The notes under the pieces: generated by a model | The model's database searches: none | What the model saw: only the letters and a program-made list of their open reading frames with translations | What the model was told of the DNA's origin: nothing | Translations under genes and position numbers: made by a program | Shown here: positions 5,500-6,584 of the stretch, in pieces | How positions within the stretch are numbered: the first letter of the stretch is position 1 | How the letters are laid out: each line of letters starts with the position of its first letter | DNA from: an uncultured Erysipelotrichaceae bacterium | Lineage (GTDB): Bacteria > Bacillota_I > Bacilli_A > Erysipelotrichales > Erysipelotrichaceae | DNA: 6,584 nucleotides | Reading direction: 5' to 3' | NCBI GenBank assembly: GCA_937893115.1 | Contig: CALBGK010000173.1 | Span: forward strand, 1 to 6,584

Positions 5500-5739
5500 A
5501 TGGAAAGTTTAGGATTAGTCGCTATCGGTGCTGCAATCGCAACACTAACAGGAACGTTAACAGCTATTGGACAAGGTTACGCTGCATCTAAGGCAGTTGA
5601 ATCTGTAGGTAAGAACCCAGAAGCTGAAGGTAAAATCAGAACTATGCTTATCTTAGGTTGTGGTCTTGCCGAAACATGTGCCATCTATGGTATGCTAGTA
5701 GCATTCTTAATCATCTTCGTTCTAGGCGGAAAAATTTAA
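5500..5739 (+). CDS. atpE: F-type ATP synthase subunit c (sodium-type)
   Basis: A 79-residue hairpin of two membrane helices (about 4-36 and 44-75) joined by a polar loop with KNPE (38-41); copies form the rotor ring. Ungapped alignment with Ilyobacter tartaricus c puts Gln25, Glu58, Thr59 and Tyr63 at the Na+ site residues Gln32, Glu65, Ser66 and Tyr70. The ion-binding carboxylate lies in GLAETCAIY. Na+ coupling is therefore predicted, although such sites can also bind H+. Thr67 of Ilyobacter, which holds a water, is Cys60 here. The first-helix GxGxGxGxG packing motif reads GTLTAIGQG (18-26), with Leu20 and Ala22 replacing glycines. The loop Arg-Gln is Lys-Asn. A strong AAAGGAGGA (5485-5492) 7 nt before the ATG fits the high c-subunit copy number. 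Confidence 0.96.
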   Translation: MESLGLVAIGAAIATLTGTLTAIGQGYAASKAVESVGKNPEAEGKIRTMLILGCGLAETCAIYGMLVAFLIIFVLGGKI

Positions 5740-5758
5740 GGTTTGGTAGGGAAAAGTT

Positions 5759-6271
5759 ATGTTAAACTTTGATGTTCAAGGATCACTATTCCCTAATCCA
5801 TTTACAATGTTTATTCAACTCTGTGTCACTTTTGTTTTATTCTATTTTGTTTTTAAGTTTTTATGGAAGCCTGCACAGGACATTATGGCTAAGAGAAGTG
5901 CTAAGATGCAAGCTTCGTTAGAAGACGCTGATAAAGCCAGAGAAGAAGCTTTACAACAACTTACTGAAGCAAAAGCTGAACTATCTAAAGCCTACGAATC
6001 TTCATCTGAAATAGTTAATGGAGCTAAGCAGGAAGCTACTCAATTAAAAGAACAAATTATTGCTGAAGCTAAACGTGAATCACAAGCTCGTCGCGAAGAA
6101 GTTGAAAGACTTATCGATTTACATAAAAGAGAAGTTGAAAGCCAATTACATGATGAGATTGTCAACGTAGCTATGGCAGCAACTGCTAAGTTATTAAATG
6201 AGAAGGCAACTTCTAAAGATGATAACGAAGCAATTGAGAAATTTGTTGGTGAACTTGAGAAAAAATCATGA
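5759..6271 (+). CDS. atpF: F-type ATP synthase subunit b
   Basis: A 170-residue peripheral-stalk subunit that holds the catalytic head to subunit a. One N-terminal membrane helix (about 14-35) is followed by FLWKPAQDIMAKR (34-46), the conserved membrane-exit segment of b subunits. A long, charged, Ala/Glu/Lys-rich region (about 40-135) is predicted to form the right-handed coiled-coil dimer, and the C-terminal part (about 135-170) would bind delta. Length is typical. It starts 19 nt after atpE with a modest TAGGGA site, and its TGA stop overlaps the atpH ATG (ATGA). There is a single b gene here and no b' copy between it and atpH, so a b homodimer is expected. Confidence 0.95.
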   Translation: MLNFDVQGSLFPNPFTMFIQLCVTFVLFYFVFKFLWKPAQDIMAKRSAKMQASLEDADKAREEALQQLTEAKAELSKAYESSSEIVNGAKQEATQLKEQIIAEAKRESQARREEVERLIDLHKREVESQLHDEIVNVAMAATAKLLNEKATSKDDNEAIEKFVGELEKKS

Positions 6272-6584
6272 ATCAAGTAGCAAAGACATATGCTGAAGCA
6301 ATGTTTACATTAGCTTTAGATGTTGATTCAGTAGAAAAATTTAAACAAGATGTTAAGCTAGTTGAAGCATCTTTTGATGAAGTTGAAGGCGTCAATAAAT
6401 TTCTTGCCTCAGTAAAAGTCGCAAAAGCTGACAAGAAAGAAGTTTTTAATTCAAGTTTTAAAGGAAAGATTGCTGAAGAAGTAATCAATTTCCTTAACGT
6501 TTTAGTTGATCGTGGAAGAATAGCTTTATATAAGGACATCTTTCATGAGTTCTATCACTTGTGCAATGAACAATTAGGCATTAA
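6268..6584 (+). CDS. atpH: F-type ATP synthase subunit delta (partial, 5' end)
   Basis: The first 105 complete codons of the delta subunit (OSCP family, usually about 175-185 residues); the window edge cuts the gene. The N-terminal helical domain that binds the alpha-subunit N-termini at the top of F1 is recognisable from KTYAEAMFTLA (6-16) and from INFLNVLVDRGRIAL (73-87), the best conserved delta motif. The ATG overlaps the atpF stop by 4 nt (ATGA) and no strong Shine-Dalgarno precedes it, so translation is probably coupled to atpF. The reading frame remains open to the last base. The expected next genes are atpA, G, D and C. Confidence 0.93.
   Translation, partial: MNQVAKTYAEAMFTLALDVDSVEKFKQDVKLVEASFDEVEGVNKFLASVKVAKADKKEVFNSSFKGKIAEEVINFLNVLVDRGRIALYKDIFHEFYHLCNEQLGI

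Noticed and set aside
2885..6280. Shared 13-nt sequence at the starts of the HD pseudogene and atpH (ATGAATCAAGTAG)
   Set aside because: The similarity ends after five codons and the proteins are unrelated; most likely coincidence.
6040..6539. Antisense frames opposite atpF and atpH
   Set aside because: Ser/Leu-rich products typical of the reverse complement of Glu/Lys-rich coiled-coil genes; not real genes.
1..6584. CRISPR array, tRNA/rRNA, insertion sequence, phage or defence genes
   Set aside because: I looked on both strands for regularly spaced repeats, cloverleaf-like sequences, transposase motifs and mobile-element ends and saw none; no undescribed multi-gene system is evident.

Overview
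The window is AT-rich, with AAAGGAG-type ribosome binding sites, sigma-A-like promoters, TGA used as a stop (atpF), and the start of an F-type ATP synthase operon in the order atpI-B-E-F-H. This fits a low-GC Firmicute. The gene content and the sodium-type c subunit make me favour an Erysipelotrichia-like or anaerobic Firmicute lineage, but that placement is inference. No CRISPR array, tRNA, rRNA, insertion sequence or phage gene is visible.

Layout. (1) Positions 1-2036 hold two divergent paralogous D-isomer-specific 2-hydroxyacid dehydrogenases (29-985 minus, 1061-2005 plus). A 75-bp gap separates them and each ends at a hairpin terminator; both carry residues suggesting NADP(H) use. (2) Positions 2043-2763 hold a minus-strand pair of small membrane proteins of unknown function, with a 1-nt gap between them. 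They converge on the second dehydrogenase across a bidirectional terminator. (3) Positions 2764-3493 contain no intact gene. Most of this stretch is a clearly decayed gene for a small RelA/SpoT-like HD-domain phosphohydrolase (2885-3295). Four indels and one in-frame stop can be reconstructed into a 137-residue ancestor. An AT-rich spacer follows, with a duplicated 19-bp terminator-like sequence and a 10-bp inverted repeat. (4) Positions 3494-4306 are a single-gene unit: a near-consensus promoter, an isochorismatase-family cysteine hydrolase with codon choice typical of highly expressed genes, and a strong terminator. (5) From 4391 to the window end lies the atp operon. It starts at a near-consensus promoter and runs through AtpI, a, c, b and the first 105 residues of delta; alpha, gamma, beta and epsilon presumably follow outside the window.

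How the genes work together. The atp genes encode the membrane rotor/stator (a, c, b), the stalk (delta) and a c-ring assembly helper (AtpI). The c subunit has the full set of side chains known to bind Na+ in Ilyobacter and Propionigenium, so the enzyme is predicted to be Na+-coupled. Its glycine-rich helix-packing motif is partly replaced, which could affect ring size. The other units look like independent metabolic or housekeeping loci. I see no undescribed multi-gene system; the most interesting items are the c-ring sequence, the reconstructable HD-domain pseudogene and the strongly expressed hydrolase with its tyrosine-rich tail.
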